From contig CP036432.1 in the NCBI GenBank assembly GCA_007753675.1, forward strand, positions 1,090,394-1,154,393: a DNA stretch of 64,000 nt, written 5' to 3'. The position numbers and the translations under genes are program-made. Source of the DNA: Stieleria magnilauensis. GTDB lineage: Bacteria > Planctomycetota > Planctomycetia > Pirellulales > Pirellulaceae. The notes beneath the pieces were generated by a model. The model was not told the origin of the DNA, ran no database searches, and was given only the letters and a program-made list of their open reading frames with translations. This document shows positions 52,741-61,644 of the stretch, one piece after another (position 1 is the first letter of the stretch; each line of letters starts with the position of its first letter).

Positions 52741-55104
52741 ATGCGAAAGCTGGACCGCAAGCTGCTCCGAGACCTGTATCAATTACGTGGGCAAGCGGCG
52801 GCGATCGTGTTGGTCATTGCCGCCGGCGTCGCCACTTTTGTGATGTCGATGTGCGCCTATCGTTCGTTGACGGCGACCAAGGACGCGTTCTACCGCGACT
52901 ATCGGTTTGCGGACGTCTTTACCTCAACACACCGGGCTCCCGACGCGCTGTTGCCGCGACTGCGCGACATCGAGGGAGTCGCGGCTATTGAAACCCGCTT
53001 GGTCTACGACGTCCTGTTGGATGTGGTCGGCATGTCCGAGCCGGCCACCGCTCGATTGATCAGCGTGCCCGACCGCGGCCAAAGCGAGCTGAATCAAGTT
53101 TACATCCGCCGTGGTCGCATGATCGAGCCGTTGCAAAGTGGCGAAGTCGTGGTTTCGGAGGTGTTTGCCGCGGCGCACGGATTTGTGCCCGGTGACCAGG
53201 TGCGTGCGATCATCAATGGCAAGACCCAATCGATGAAGATCGTCGGGATCGCGTTGTCGCCGGAATACGTCATCCAAGTTCAACCGGGCAGCGTTTTGCC
53301 GGACGACAAACGGTTCGGCATCTTCTGGATCGGCCGCCGGGACTTGGAAGCCGCCTTCGACATGACCGGCGCCTTCAACAGCGTTACCGTCCGTTTGGCA
53401 CTCGGTCACGAGACGGCACGCGTGATCGATGAACTGGATCGCTTGCTCAAACCCTATGGCAGCGTCGGCGCGTACGACCGTGACGAGCAATTGTCGCACC
53501 GGTATTTGTCCGACGAATTGTCACAGCTTCGCGGCATGGCGGTGATGGCACCGGCGATCTTTTTGGGCGTTGCCGCGTTTCTGCTCAACATCGCAGTCTC
53601 TCGAATCATCACCCAGCAACGCGAACAAATCGCCGCGCTCAAGGCCTTCGGGTATTCCGATTTCGAAGTCGGCGCCCATTACCTGAACCTGGTGTTCGTG
53701 ATCAGCGTGGGCGGTAGCATTGCCGGTTCGTTGATCGGGTTTTGGATGGGGGCCAATATGATGGGAATGTATGAGGAGTTTTACAAGTTTCCGGCTTTGA
53801 CGTTTCTGATCAATTGGCCTGCCGTCGCCGCCGCATTTTTGATGACCAGTGCTGCCGCGGTGGTGGGGACGTTTCTGTCGGTACGATCAGCCGTCACATT
53901 GCCGCCGGCCGAAGCGATGCGGCCCGAGGCGCCGCCGAGCTACCGAACGTCTTGGTTTGAGCGTGTGGTTCCCAAGCGGTTTTTGGCACCGGAAATGCGG
54001 ATGGTCGTCCGTAACTTGACTCGGCGACCGGTCCGTGCGGCACTTTCGGTCGTCGGAATTGCCATGGCCGTCGCGGTGATGGTGCTCGGCAATTTTTCCC
54101 TCGACGCGATGAACTACATGATGGAGTTTCAATTTCGTCTGGCCCAGCGTCAGGACCTGACCGTCACCTTCGTGGAACCGGCGACCGAATCGGTGATGTA
54201 CGAAGTGCAAAACCTGGACGGGGTCTTGGAGAGTGAAACGATGCGGAGTGTCGCCACCCGCATTCGATTCCAGAATCGTTCGCGTCGGATCGGCATCATG
54301 GGGCTGCTGCCCGATCCCCAACTGTATCGATTGTTGGATGCCGATGAACGCGAAGTGCGAGTGCCCGAATTCGGGATCATGCTCAACAGCAAACTCTCGG
54401 AGGTCTTGGGGGCCTCGATCGGTGACGAAGTGATCGTCGAGGTCTTGGAAGGCAAGCGTCCGACGTTGACGATGGAGGTTTCGGCGATCGTGGAAGAATA
54501 CGCGGGAATCAACGCGTACATGAACAAACGCCGCCTTCACGAGGTCCTGTTGGAATCCAACGTTGCTTCGGGGGCGTTTTTGAAAGTCGATCCGAATCGC
54601 ATCGATGCGGTGTTCGCCGAACTGGAAGAACGCCCGGGGGTGGGCAGTGTCACGATCAAGGACGCCATGATGCAAAGTTTTGAACAAACCGTCGCCGAGA
54701 ACATCTTGGTCATGCGGTCCTTCATCGTGATGTTCGCCGCGGTGATCGCGATCGGCGTGGTCTACAACACCGCCAAGATTTCGTTGTCCGAACGGCAGCG
54801 TGACTTGGCGACGATGCGTGTCATGGGGTTTACCAATCGTGAGGTATCCACCGTGCTATTGGGAGAGATCATCATTTTTACCGTGTTGGCGATCCCGCTC
54901 GGTTGCGTGATCGGGTACGGTTTGGCGGCGGTGATGACGGCGGGGTTGGACACCGACAACTACCGGATTCCGTTGGTGGTCAGCCGAAACACGTTGCTGT
55001 TGGCTTCGTCGGTGGTCGTGGTGGCGACGATCCTTTCGGCGCTGCTGGTGCAACGACGCGTGAAACGTTTGGATCTGATCAGCGTGCTAAAAACAAGGGA
55101 CTAG
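52741..55104 (+). CDS. MacB/FtsX-family ABC transporter permease
   Basis: A 787-residue inner-membrane permease made of two FtsX-type halves. Membrane helices are at about 19-40, 265-290, 310-340, 360-380, 430-450, 660-680, 710-730 and 750-775. Two periplasmic domains (about 45-250 and 455-650) lie between them. Sequences 'QQREQIAALKAFGYSDFEVG' and 'SERQRDLATMRVMGFTNREV' are the paired cytoplasmic coupling segments. It probably exports lipid or peptide substrates together with the upstream ATPase and the downstream adaptor, as in MacAB-type pumps. Confidence 0.93.
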   Translation: MRKLDRKLLRDLYQLRGQAAAIVLVIAAGVATFVMSMCAYRSLTATKDAFYRDYRFADVFTSTHRAPDALLPRLRDIEGVAAIETRLVYDVLLDVVGMSEPATARLISVPDRGQSELNQVYIRRGRMIEPLQSGEVVVSEVFAAAHGFVPGDQVRAIINGKTQSMKIVGIALSPEYVIQVQPGSVLPDDKRFGIFWIGRRDLEAAFDMTGAFNSVTVRLALGHETARVIDELDRLLKPYGSVGAYDRDEQLSHRYLSDELSQLRGMAVMAPAIFLGVAAFLLNIAVSRIITQQREQIAALKAFGYSDFEVGAHYLNLVFVISVGGSIAGSLIGFWMGANMMGMYEEFYKFPALTFLINWPAVAAAFLMTSAAAVVGTFLSVRSAVTLPPAEAMRPEAPPSYRTSWFERVVPKRFLAPEMRMVVRNLTRRPVRAALSVVGIAMAVAVMVLGNFSLDAMNYMMEFQFRLAQRQDLTVTFVEPATESVMYEVQNLDGVLESETMRSVATRIRFQNRSRRIGIMGLLPDPQLYRLLDADEREVRVPEFGIMLNSKLSEVLGASIGDEVIVEVLEGKRPTLTMEVSAIVEEYAGINAYMNKRRLHEVLLESNVASGAFLKVDPNRIDAVFAELEERPGVGSVTIKDAMMQSFEQTVAENILVMRSFIVMFAAVIAIGVVYNTAKISLSERQRDLATMRVMGFTNREVSTVLLGEIIIFTVLAIPLGCVIGYGLAAVMTAGLDTDNYRIPLVVSRNTLLLASSVVVVATILSALLVQRRVKRLDLISVLKTRD

Positions 55105-55106
55105 TG

Positions 55107-56309
55107 GTGCGATTTTCGCTAAAGACATTGCTGTGGGGAATCCTGGTGATCTCGCTCGTCATGGTCGCCGTCGCTGCGCTGTTCCCCAAACCCGTTGCGG
55201 TCCGAGCAACCCCGGTCACGGTCGGGCCGCTACGGGTGTCGGTGGTCGAAGACGGTAAGACCCGGATTCGAGAAAAGTACACCGTGTCCGCGCCGGTTTC
55301 GGGCCGTTTGTCACGCATCGAACTCCGCGAAGGCGATTACATCAGTGTGGATCGCTTGCTGGCGGTGATTCTGCCCAGTGACCCCGCGTTGCTGGACCAA
55401 CGTTCGTTGGCCGAGACCCATGCCCGGGTTCAAGCCGCCGAGGCCGCCGTGCTGCGAGCCGATTCCAGGGAGCAACAGGCCAGGATCGATTTCGGCTTGA
55501 GCCAAACAAAATTCGATCGTGCCAAACGTCTGCTGCCCCAACGTGGCATTTCGCAGGACGAATATGACATCGCCGAATCGCAAATGCTGGCGGACAAACA
55601 AGCGATCGAAACCGCGTCCTTCGAATCGGAAATCTCACGATTTGAACTCAAGATGGCCAAGGCGGCTCTGAATCAATTTGAACAAGACGACGACGAGGTC
55701 CAAGTCGCTCCCTTTGAAATCTTTTCTCCCATCGACGGTCGAGTGCTGCGGGTGATGGAAAAAAGTTCCACGGTGGTCAACGTCGGAACACCGTTGATCG
55801 AACTGGGCGATCCACGCAACCTGGAAATGGAGATCGACGTGTTGTCGACCGACGCGGTCAAAATTCGAACCGGCGCGGACGTCACGATCGAGCACTGGGG
55901 TGGGGAATCTCCGCTCAAGGGCAGCGTGCGCGTGGTGGAACCCGGGGCGTTTACCAAGATTTCATCGCTCGGCGTCGAAGAGCAACGCGTCAACGTGATC
56001 GCCGATTTCAACGAACCGCCCCAGCGAATCGCTTCGCTGGGAGACGGCTATCGAGTCGAGGCTCGGATCACCATCAACCAGCTCGACAAGGCCCTGTTGA
56101 TCCCCAACAACGCCCTGTTTCGCTACGAGCAACAATGGCATGTTCTGGTGGTGCAAAACGGCGCCGCCGAACTGCGGAAGGTCGAGATCGGCATCCAAAA
56201 CGAATCACAAGCCCAAGTCGTTTCGGGATTGGTCGAGGGGGAACGCGTGATCGAATACCCCAGTGACCAGCTCAACCCGGGTACGCCGGTCACCGTGCTG
56301 AAGGATTAA
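55107..56309 (+). CDS. HlyD/MacA-type periplasmic adaptor protein
   Basis: A 400-residue adaptor. N-terminal membrane anchor (about 7-26, LLWGILVISLVMVAVAALFP), lipoyl half 'EKYTVSAPVSGRLSRIELRE' (about 50-75), helical hairpin (about 90-200, rich in Gln/Glu/Ala), second lipoyl half 'FEIFSPIDGRVLRVMEKSST' (about 205), beta-barrel and membrane-proximal domains to the end. It links the permease to an outer-membrane exit. GTG at 55107 follows AAGGGA with good spacing; GTG at 55104 overlaps the upstream stop. No TolC-like gene is next to it. Confidence 0.9.
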   Translation: MRFSLKTLLWGILVISLVMVAVAALFPKPVAVRATPVTVGPLRVSVVEDGKTRIREKYTVSAPVSGRLSRIELREGDYISVDRLLAVILPSDPALLDQRSLAETHARVQAAEAAVLRADSREQQARIDFGLSQTKFDRAKRLLPQRGISQDEYDIAESQMLADKQAIETASFESEISRFELKMAKAALNQFEQDDDEVQVAPFEIFSPIDGRVLRVMEKSSTVVNVGTPLIELGDPRNLEMEIDVLSTDAVKIRTGADVTIEHWGGESPLKGSVRVVEPGAFTKISSLGVEEQRVNVIADFNEPPQRIASLGDGYRVEARITINQLDKALLIPNNALFRYEQQWHVLVVQNGAAELRKVEIGIQNESQAQVVSGLVEGERVIEYPSDQLNPGTPVTVLKD

Positions 56310-56662
56310 TACTCCGCCCAGATCTGAAGGCGGGTTTCGTTTTTCGAGCGGAAAACGGGGCAGGCTGTAACGTGTGGAGCGACGAAACGACCACCGAGCC
56401 CACCGATGGCAACGCGGCCCCACGGAATTTTTGAACACTATCATCGCTGGGGCCGCCCTGCCATCGGTGGGTAACAATTTCGATGGTTTCTTGGACTTGC
56501 GGCCCTGGGACGCGGTAGAATTTGGATTCAACTTTTCAGTTGTCGCGCCCGATGCAATGTCCGCCCACGCCTGCTCAACAGGTCCGCTTCACGGCGACCG
56601 AAGCGTTCGACGCGATGAGTTCACTTACGTCTTTTCGAGAACCGGTCACTGGGGAAGTCAAC

Positions 56663-57745
56663 ATGGCAACGACAAGTATGCTTGGCAACGCGACGCCGAA
56701 GCCTGTGTCACGGGTGAGACCGTCGAAGGTCGATCCACGGACAGCTCAACCGTTTACCTTGGATCAGGAACTGGAGCCGTTCGGAACCTGGGCCGGCGAT
56801 CCGATTCTTGTGCCGCCCAAAGACGCGAGCAAGGAAATGGCCGAGACGATGCTTCGTCAATCGGGCATCTTGACGTCCAAAGAGAAAAGCTGGGAATCGG
56901 TCGTCGAAGAACATCGCGGCCAATTCACGCAAGTCCGAGAGCTGGAACTGACCAAGGCTTCGATCCGGCTGCCCCAAAGCAAGTTGTTCTTCACCGTCAC
57001 TCAGCAGGACCACTTTGACAAGATCACCGATCCGATCCCCGCTTGTGTGCAGACCCGCCTGGACGAATTCCTTGCTGGGCCCGGCAAGCGACGCGGCGTC
57101 AAAGTCTATTACCTCAAGCCGCTCTGCATTGAAGTCGATCACGAACTGATCTTCACTTCCCGCGAAGGCCTGATGTCCGCTATCACCAAGGTTCAGGAGG
57201 AAGTGTTTACCGAATACCGTCGCATGTATCTGTTCCGACGTCCTCGGCACACGCTCGGAAAAATGGCTCACGCAACCATGGCCATGCCGCGAGCGATCGC
57301 AAATCGGGCGATCCAGCGGCGTCAGAAAGCGATCGATGCCTATCAGGCCAAGCTGGAATTTCAGCGTCGTCGAATCGCGTTGCGGGCGGCCAAAACCTTT
57401 GAGAAAAATCGCACGACCGGGTGCTCGTTCGATGAGATGTTGGAGCTGACCAACCCGCTGCAACGTCACGACGTGATCGAGCAGTACGGCGTGGAGAACG
57501 AACTCTCGCGCGCCAAACGCGATCAGTTGATTCGTATGGCGGCGGGCCAGATCCCCTGGTTCGTCGCGTTCACACTCGGGATGTCGTACTTGGTTTCGGT
57601 CGGCATCACCATCGGTACGTCCTTGTCGCCGCCGGTCATGGTTTGCGACCCCGCGTTCGTCGCGGAGTTCCCCGGATCGAACGGGCAAGTGCTCAAGATC
57701 GGCCACTTCGATGAAGTCGCGGGTGTGACCCACGTCGAAATCTGA
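56663..57745 (+). CDS. unknown protein with one C-terminal membrane helix
   Basis: A 360-residue protein with no recognised family. The middle has mixed alpha/beta character ('LFFTVTQQDHFDKITDPIPA') and a long Arg/Ala-rich helix (about 200-260, 'AIANRAIQRRQKAIDAYQAK'). One membrane helix lies near the end (about 299-320, 'WFVAFTLGMSYLVSVGITIG'). I choose the ATG with GGGGAA before it. Earlier in-frame starts (56522, 56552, 56615) would add up to 47 residues of unclear value. The next gene is a short unknown protein. Confidence 0.6.
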   Translation: MATTSMLGNATPKPVSRVRPSKVDPRTAQPFTLDQELEPFGTWAGDPILVPPKDASKEMAETMLRQSGILTSKEKSWESVVEEHRGQFTQVRELELTKASIRLPQSKLFFTVTQQDHFDKITDPIPACVQTRLDEFLAGPGKRRGVKVYYLKPLCIEVDHELIFTSREGLMSAITKVQEEVFTEYRRMYLFRRPRHTLGKMAHATMAMPRAIANRAIQRRQKAIDAYQAKLEFQRRRIALRAAKTFEKNRTTGCSFDEMLELTNPLQRHDVIEQYGVENELSRAKRDQLIRMAAGQIPWFVAFTLGMSYLVSVGITIGTSLSPPVMVCDPAFVAEFPGSNGQVLKIGHFDEVAGVTHVEI

Positions 57746-57907
57746 TCCAGTTGCTTTAGCGATGATCCCGTTGTGTCGAGTCGTCCAGCCCTCGCCGACG
57801 ACTGGTTAGAATGGTGGGACGGCGACAGGGCGTTGCGCTGTCGCCGGATTGTTCCGACACACAGTTCTGACACACTGCCCATTTCGTCGAAGACACTGGA
57901 AGCTCCC

Positions 57908-58135
57908 ATGGCCACACGATTCATCTTCAATCCACCCGTCGATGCCGCTGAGTTCGACGAAAAGGTCGCGTTGCAGCAACACCCCGAGCACCGCATCTCC
58001 ATCAAAAGCGGCAGCACAGTCGTCGATGAACTCACCGTCGAAACGGATTCGGAGACCGAGATCCTGAATCTGCAACAGGAGTTGGCCAAACTGTTCGGAA
58101 CCGTGACTGTCCAACGCGGTGTCCATTTGCTTTAG
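57908..58135 (+). CDS. small unknown cytoplasmic protein
   Basis: A 75-residue acidic protein: strand-like 'RFIFNPPVDAAEFDEKVAL', then 'ISIKSGSTVVDELTVE', and a helix 'ILNLQQELAKLFG'. No motif is recognised. It begins 162 bases after the larger unknown gene on the same strand. An upstream frame extension of 45 residues has no ribosome site. Confidence 0.5.
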   Translation: MATRFIFNPPVDAAEFDEKVALQQHPEHRISIKSGSTVVDELTVETDSETEILNLQQELAKLFGTVTVQRGVHLL

Positions 58136-58386
58136 CACGACCGCTTTGAGGCGTGTTCGCGTTTTCTGTATGGCCGCCTCCTTTGGTCGCTGGCCTCCCC
58201 CTCTCTCCATGGCACCTTCGCTGCGGACGACGGTCTCTACACAGCCAAAGCAACCCTCCCTGGCAGCATTGGTATCCACGAATCTTTTGCATGTCAAATC
58301 AGTTCTGTTTGGATGGTTTCGGCCAACTGCCGTTTACATCCATCGACTTGGGCATCGCCCAAGATCTGCAAACGAAAACCAGAGGG

Positions 58387-58450
58387 ATTGGCCAACGGCC
58401 ATATACAAATGCCTCGTCAAACGCGAGGGTTGTGCATGGCCGTTGGCCAA
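58387..58450. repeat. perfect inverted repeat TTGGCCAACGGCCAT
   Basis: TTGGCCAACGGCCAT (58388-58402) and its exact complement ATGGCCGTTGGCCAA (58436-58450) frame a 33-base loop. Inner bases pair imperfectly. It could be a small mobile element, such as a MITE or REP, or a structured RNA. Confidence 0.75.
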
Positions 58451-58649
58451 ATTGAACCTCGTTGCGATGAGGTTCCTGGGGCGGCGCAACCTTCGCAAAT
58501 GCTCGGTTTGCTTGCCCCAGGCTAGGGATATGCATGCCCTTTGGGCAAAAAGCGACTTGTGCAGATACCAATGCCCTGGCAGAGAGAGTCGAGCGCAGCG
58601 AGGGGAGGGTCGATGGTCATCTTAGGCAGCGTTTGCGCGGATTGGCGTT

Positions 58650-58706
58650 CGTAGACTCGCGCCAAACGGCTGATCATCGATTGATGTCAGCCGGTTTGCG
58701 CCAGCG
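58650..58706. repeat. palindromic repeat, copy B
   Basis: The partner of the element at 30179-30235, with about 7 differences in 57 bases. Arms GCGCCAAACGGCTGA and TCAGCCGGTTTGCGC pair with small offset. Confidence 0.7.
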
Positions 58707-59036
58707 CGAGCGACCTCCTCATTCGTGTTGGTTTAGCGGTATCGGGAACCTGCCGCGTCGGGCTGTCGCGCCGGCAGGGTGCCGCCTCCAAATGAGGATC
58801 ACTTCTACACCTTAGCGAGCTACCTTTCTTGCCCAACGCTCAGGTGAACTCGGTGGTGACACTTGATTTCCGATTGCTGCGGAGTGATTCGATCTCGGGC
58901 TTGATCAGGGAGATCACTGACCACTCACTGTAGGGTCCGTCTCGTTCTTTTGGTTATTCATCATGCCACCCTGATCGACGCTTGGGTGGGCAACCTTTCG
59001 CCCGGAATGGTGTTCTATAAGCTAAAGGACATATCG

Positions 59037-59117
59037 ATGATAAAGAGAGGAGAGGTTGGGTTTATGGTTGTAGCAACACGCATTAGAAACACCGCTAGGA
59101 GCCGTGGCCGCATCTAA
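59037..59117 (+). CDS. possible 26-residue basic peptide
   Basis: ATG preceded by AAAGGA at a good distance. The peptide is MIKRGEVGFMVVATRIRN and then TARSRGRI. It is short and unconfirmed. No homology judgement is possible. Confidence 0.15.
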   Translation: MIKRGEVGFMVVATRIRNTARSRGRI

Positions 59118-59391
59118 AGACGGCCGGGGCAATAATTCGCAACCTCATCCCTTGACAATAATTTCGAATGAGCAAGCATGTAGGATCCCACCCTTATGCA
59201 AGCACTTCGTCCAGCGGTCTCATCGGTGCCGTCACTCGCCCACCCAAAAGAAGCGTGTTGAAAGATCCGGATGCGCGCAATGTGAAGTTCTTTAATTGCG
59301 CGTGAAATCAACGAAACTTATTGGCCGCAACGTAAGTTAAAAAGACTTGTATTTCTGAACTACCTTTTCACTTTTACATCGAGACCCTTCA

Positions 59392-60645
59392 ATGAAGCGT
59401 TCCGCTCGCCCGAGCAACGGTTTTACACTTGTTGAGCTTTTGGTTGTTATCGCCATTATCGGTATCCTCGTCGGTCTATTGCTTCCCGCCGTCCAGGCAG
59501 CTCGAGAAGCCGCCCGACGAATGAGTTGCAGCAATAACTTCAAGCAATTGGGGTTGGCCGTCCATAACTATCACAGCGCCTACAAACAGCTTCCTATCCA
59601 TGGCGTAGGCACCGGCAGCACCGACGGAGGCAGCGCCCCCTTCGGTGTCGTCACCGCTACCACCAACTGGTGGACGAACTATGGCGATGCCAACGCGTGG
59701 CGGTTGAGTGCCCTGGTCGGTTTGACTCCATTCATGGAGCAGCAAGCGATTTGGGACGAGATTTCAAACCCCAGCTACATCAACGCGATTGATCCGACCA
59801 ACCGACTGAGCGTTCCTTGGCCCGCGATGGGGCCAACCGTGCAGTTCATCCAATACCGTCCCTGGGTCACCGAGATCCCGATGCTGCGTTGCCCCAGCGA
59901 TCCCGGCGTCGGTCTGCCCGCTCAAGGGCGAACCAACTACGCCGCCTGCCTGGGCGATTCGATGGAATGGTCGGTTCGCGGCCCGAAGCAGCACCAAGCG
60001 TCGACCGGAGAGGTCGTCGCCAACTCGAGTTGGGCCATGCGTTCGCTGGCCGCCGACCGCGGAGTGTTTGTGCCTCACAAAGACTCCAAGTTTCGCGACA
60101 TCCTGGACGGCTTGTCCAATACGGTAGCCTTCGGTGAAATCCTCACCGACCTCGGCGACCGCGATGCACGGGGAACCCAAAGCATCAACGGTAACCCGCC
60201 CAATGAAATTCGTTTGAACCCCAGCTATTGCGTCGACAACAATCAGCTCGATCCCGATCGACCGGGATATTGGGCACCGGCGACGCCGACGGAGAATGCA
60301 AACAATGGACGTGGGTTCAAATGGGCCGACTTCCGACCGAACTTCAGCGGTTGTCATACGATTTTCCCTCCCAACGCACCTATCGGCGGCGGCAACAACT
60401 CCGGGCAAACCGGCATGTTTCCTCCGTCTAGCCGCCACCAAGGTGGGGCGCATGTTCTGTTGGCCGATGGTGCGGTGATCTTCATCACCGACTCGATCGA
60501 ATCAGGCGACTTGCACCAAGAAATGGTTTGGCAGTCCCCCGTCAACGGTGTCTCCGTCCCAGGCTCGAAGAGCCCCTATGGACTTTGGGGAGCACTCGGC
60601 ACGCGAGCCTCTCGCGAAACGATTCAAGAACAATTGAATCAATAG
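59392..60645 (+). CDS. DUF1559 protein with type IV pilin-like N-terminus
   Basis: A 417-residue member of the large planctomycete DUF1559 family. The N-terminus has the prepilin motif [15 protein letters not shown] (cleavage before Phe) and a hydrophobic helix ending in '[20 protein letters not shown]', then '[19 protein letters not shown]'. The C-terminus carries the family end '[20 protein letters not shown]'. It is probably surface-attached. The ATG position is set by the basic start before GFTLVE. A terminator follows. Confidence 0.97.
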   Translation: MKRSARPSNGFTLVELLVVIAIIGILVGLLLPAVQAAREAARRMSCSNNFKQLGLAVHNYHSAYKQLPIHGVGTGSTDGGSAPFGVVTATTNWWTNYGDANAWRLSALVGLTPFMEQQAIWDEISNPSYINAIDPTNRLSVPWPAMGPTVQFIQYRPWVTEIPMLRCPSDPGVGLPAQGRTNYAACLGDSMEWSVRGPKQHQASTGEVVANSSWAMRSLAADRGVFVPHKDSKFRDILDGLSNTVAFGEILTDLGDRDARGTQSINGNPPNEIRLNPSYCVDNNQLDPDRPGYWAPATPTENANNGRGFKWADFRPNFSGCHTIFPPNAPIGGGNNSGQTGMFPPSSRHQGGAHVLLADGAVIFITDSIESGDLHQEMVWQSPVNGVSVPGSKSPYGLWGALGTRASRETIQEQLNQ

Positions 60646-60705
60646 TCTGGTGAATCGCTAGCCCGCCGCAGCGTTGGCTTTGGCGGGCACCGAATCCGAT
60701 AACAT

Positions 60706-60745
60706 AAAAAAACTCTCGGCCCCGCAGCGGGCCGAGAGTTTTTTC
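60706..60745. terminator. bidirectional terminator between the DUF1559 gene and a lipoprotein gene
   Basis: AAAAAACTCTCGGCCC pairs with GGGCCGAGAGTTTTTT around a short GC-rich loop; A and T tracts allow stop on both strands. The two genes are convergent. Confidence 0.92.
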
Positions 60746-60831
60746 GTTGTTGGTCACCGCACCAAAAGGCGATGTTGCAAAACGCGGTGCGGCACCGCTG
60801 CAAGCGGCGCACTCGCTGAGATCGCTCGATG

Positions 60832-61020
60832 TTATTTCGTGGCTTTGTCGGCGTTCTTCATCTCGCCGGCCAGCGCCGATTGCTCGGCGGCTTCGGTTGC
60901 CAAGTACTCGTCAATTGCAGATTGGTCGGCATCGGAGACGGCATCGGGCGTTGGTGAGGAGCACCCGGCCAGACATAAGGCCAGCAGACCTAGCGATAGC
61001 GTTTTTGCGAACGGCTTCAT
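60832..61020 (-). CDS. small lipoprotein
   Basis: A 62-residue protein with a lipobox (LGLLALCLAGC, about residues 10-20) and an acidic Ala-rich mature part (DADQSAIDEYLATEAAEQSA). Small lipoproteins of this kind often lie next to DUF1559 genes in planctomycetes, to my recollection. Its ribosome site is AAGGA, upstream of the ATG. Confidence 0.75.
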   Translation of the reverse strand: MKPFAKTLSLGLLALCLAGCSSPTPDAVSDADQSAIDEYLATEAAEQSALAGEMKNADKATK

Positions 61021-61065
61021 TCATATATCCTTGTAAAGACGATAAGTGTCATGGGACAGGCCAGA

Positions 61066-61071
61066 ATTATA
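61066..61071 (-). promoter_or_regulatory. possible -10 box of the small lipoprotein gene
   Basis: Read on the minus strand it is TATAAT, about 45 bases before the ATG. No -35 box at normal spacing is seen, so an activator or a weak promoter is implied. Confidence 0.3.
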
Positions 61072-61164
61072 ACTGTCCAGTCATTTTAGCATAGCTGGCA
61101 TTTTAGCTTCGTCTCGAACAAACAACGCCGTGTTCCGCTGTCGGGGCAAGCAGTCCGCAAGCGA

Positions 61165-61572
61165 TTAGGTGGCGATACGAATGCCTCGAAACCAAGCCGC
61201 CAGCCACGGCGCGACGAACAGAACGGAAATCCCGATCGGCATCAGTCCACCCTGCTGCAGGTTGTAATCGGCGGAAAGTTGTTGCCACGAGAGGCCGGCC
61301 ACAAACCGGCCGAAAAGCAGTTCAAATGCCAGCGTCAGCACCAACCACATCACGCCCGCCTGCAGCAGGTCCCTGCGGCGTGTCGGACCGATCCAGCGGA
61401 TCGACAACGTGGCGATTGCGAACAGGATTGCCGAGCCGGTGAAAACGCCGAGCTGGTTCGAACGAAACTGGCCGACCAGAGGGACCAGGGTCAGGGCTCT
61501 GGTGATTCCATGAGCGATTTCGGCGACGATCATGACCAGCCAGATCGCGATGATGCGTGCGGTGAGCTTCAC
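61165..61572 (-). CDS. four-helix membrane protein, unknown function
   Basis: A 135-residue membrane protein with helices at about 5-25, 43-62, 70-92 and 110-130. 'IIAIWLVMIVAEIAHGITRA' and 'MWLVLTLAFELLFGRFVAGL' are hydrophobic. The GTG start follows GAGGA. It lies 72 bases after the start of the intergenic space below the sigma-54 activator, on the same strand, so read-through is possible. I do not know the family. Confidence 0.65.
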   Translation of the reverse strand: MKLTARIIAIWLVMIVAEIAHGITRALTLVPLVGQFRSNQLGVFTGSAILFAIATLSIRWIGPTRRRDLLQAGVMWLVLTLAFELLFGRFVAGLSWQQLSADYNLQQGGLMPIGISVLFVAPWLAAWFRGIRIAT

Positions 61573-61644
61573 GGCGTTTTTTCCTCAAGCAACGGGCGAC
61601 TTCAGCACGTTCGGTGTGTGCCTGGTGGGGCGATCGGACCGGCC

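Larger units (their letters stand above)
58136..59391. other. 1256-base gap between an unknown gene and the DUF1559 gene
   Basis: No supported gene. Open frames on both strands are short and off in codon character. It contains a strong palindrome (58387-58450), a copy of a 57-base repeat (58650-58706), a possible 26-residue ORF (59037-59117), and a TTGACA at 59152 without a properly spaced -10. Confidence 0.5.

Noticed and set aside
58119..58625. A 168-residue open frame in the 58-kb gap.
   Set aside because: It crosses the end of a real gene and a palindrome; composition is Arg/Pro/Cys-rich and not protein-like.
59152..59186. TTGACA ... TAGGAT promoter upstream of the DUF1559 gene.
   Set aside because: The spacer is 23 bases, too long for a sigma-70 promoter.
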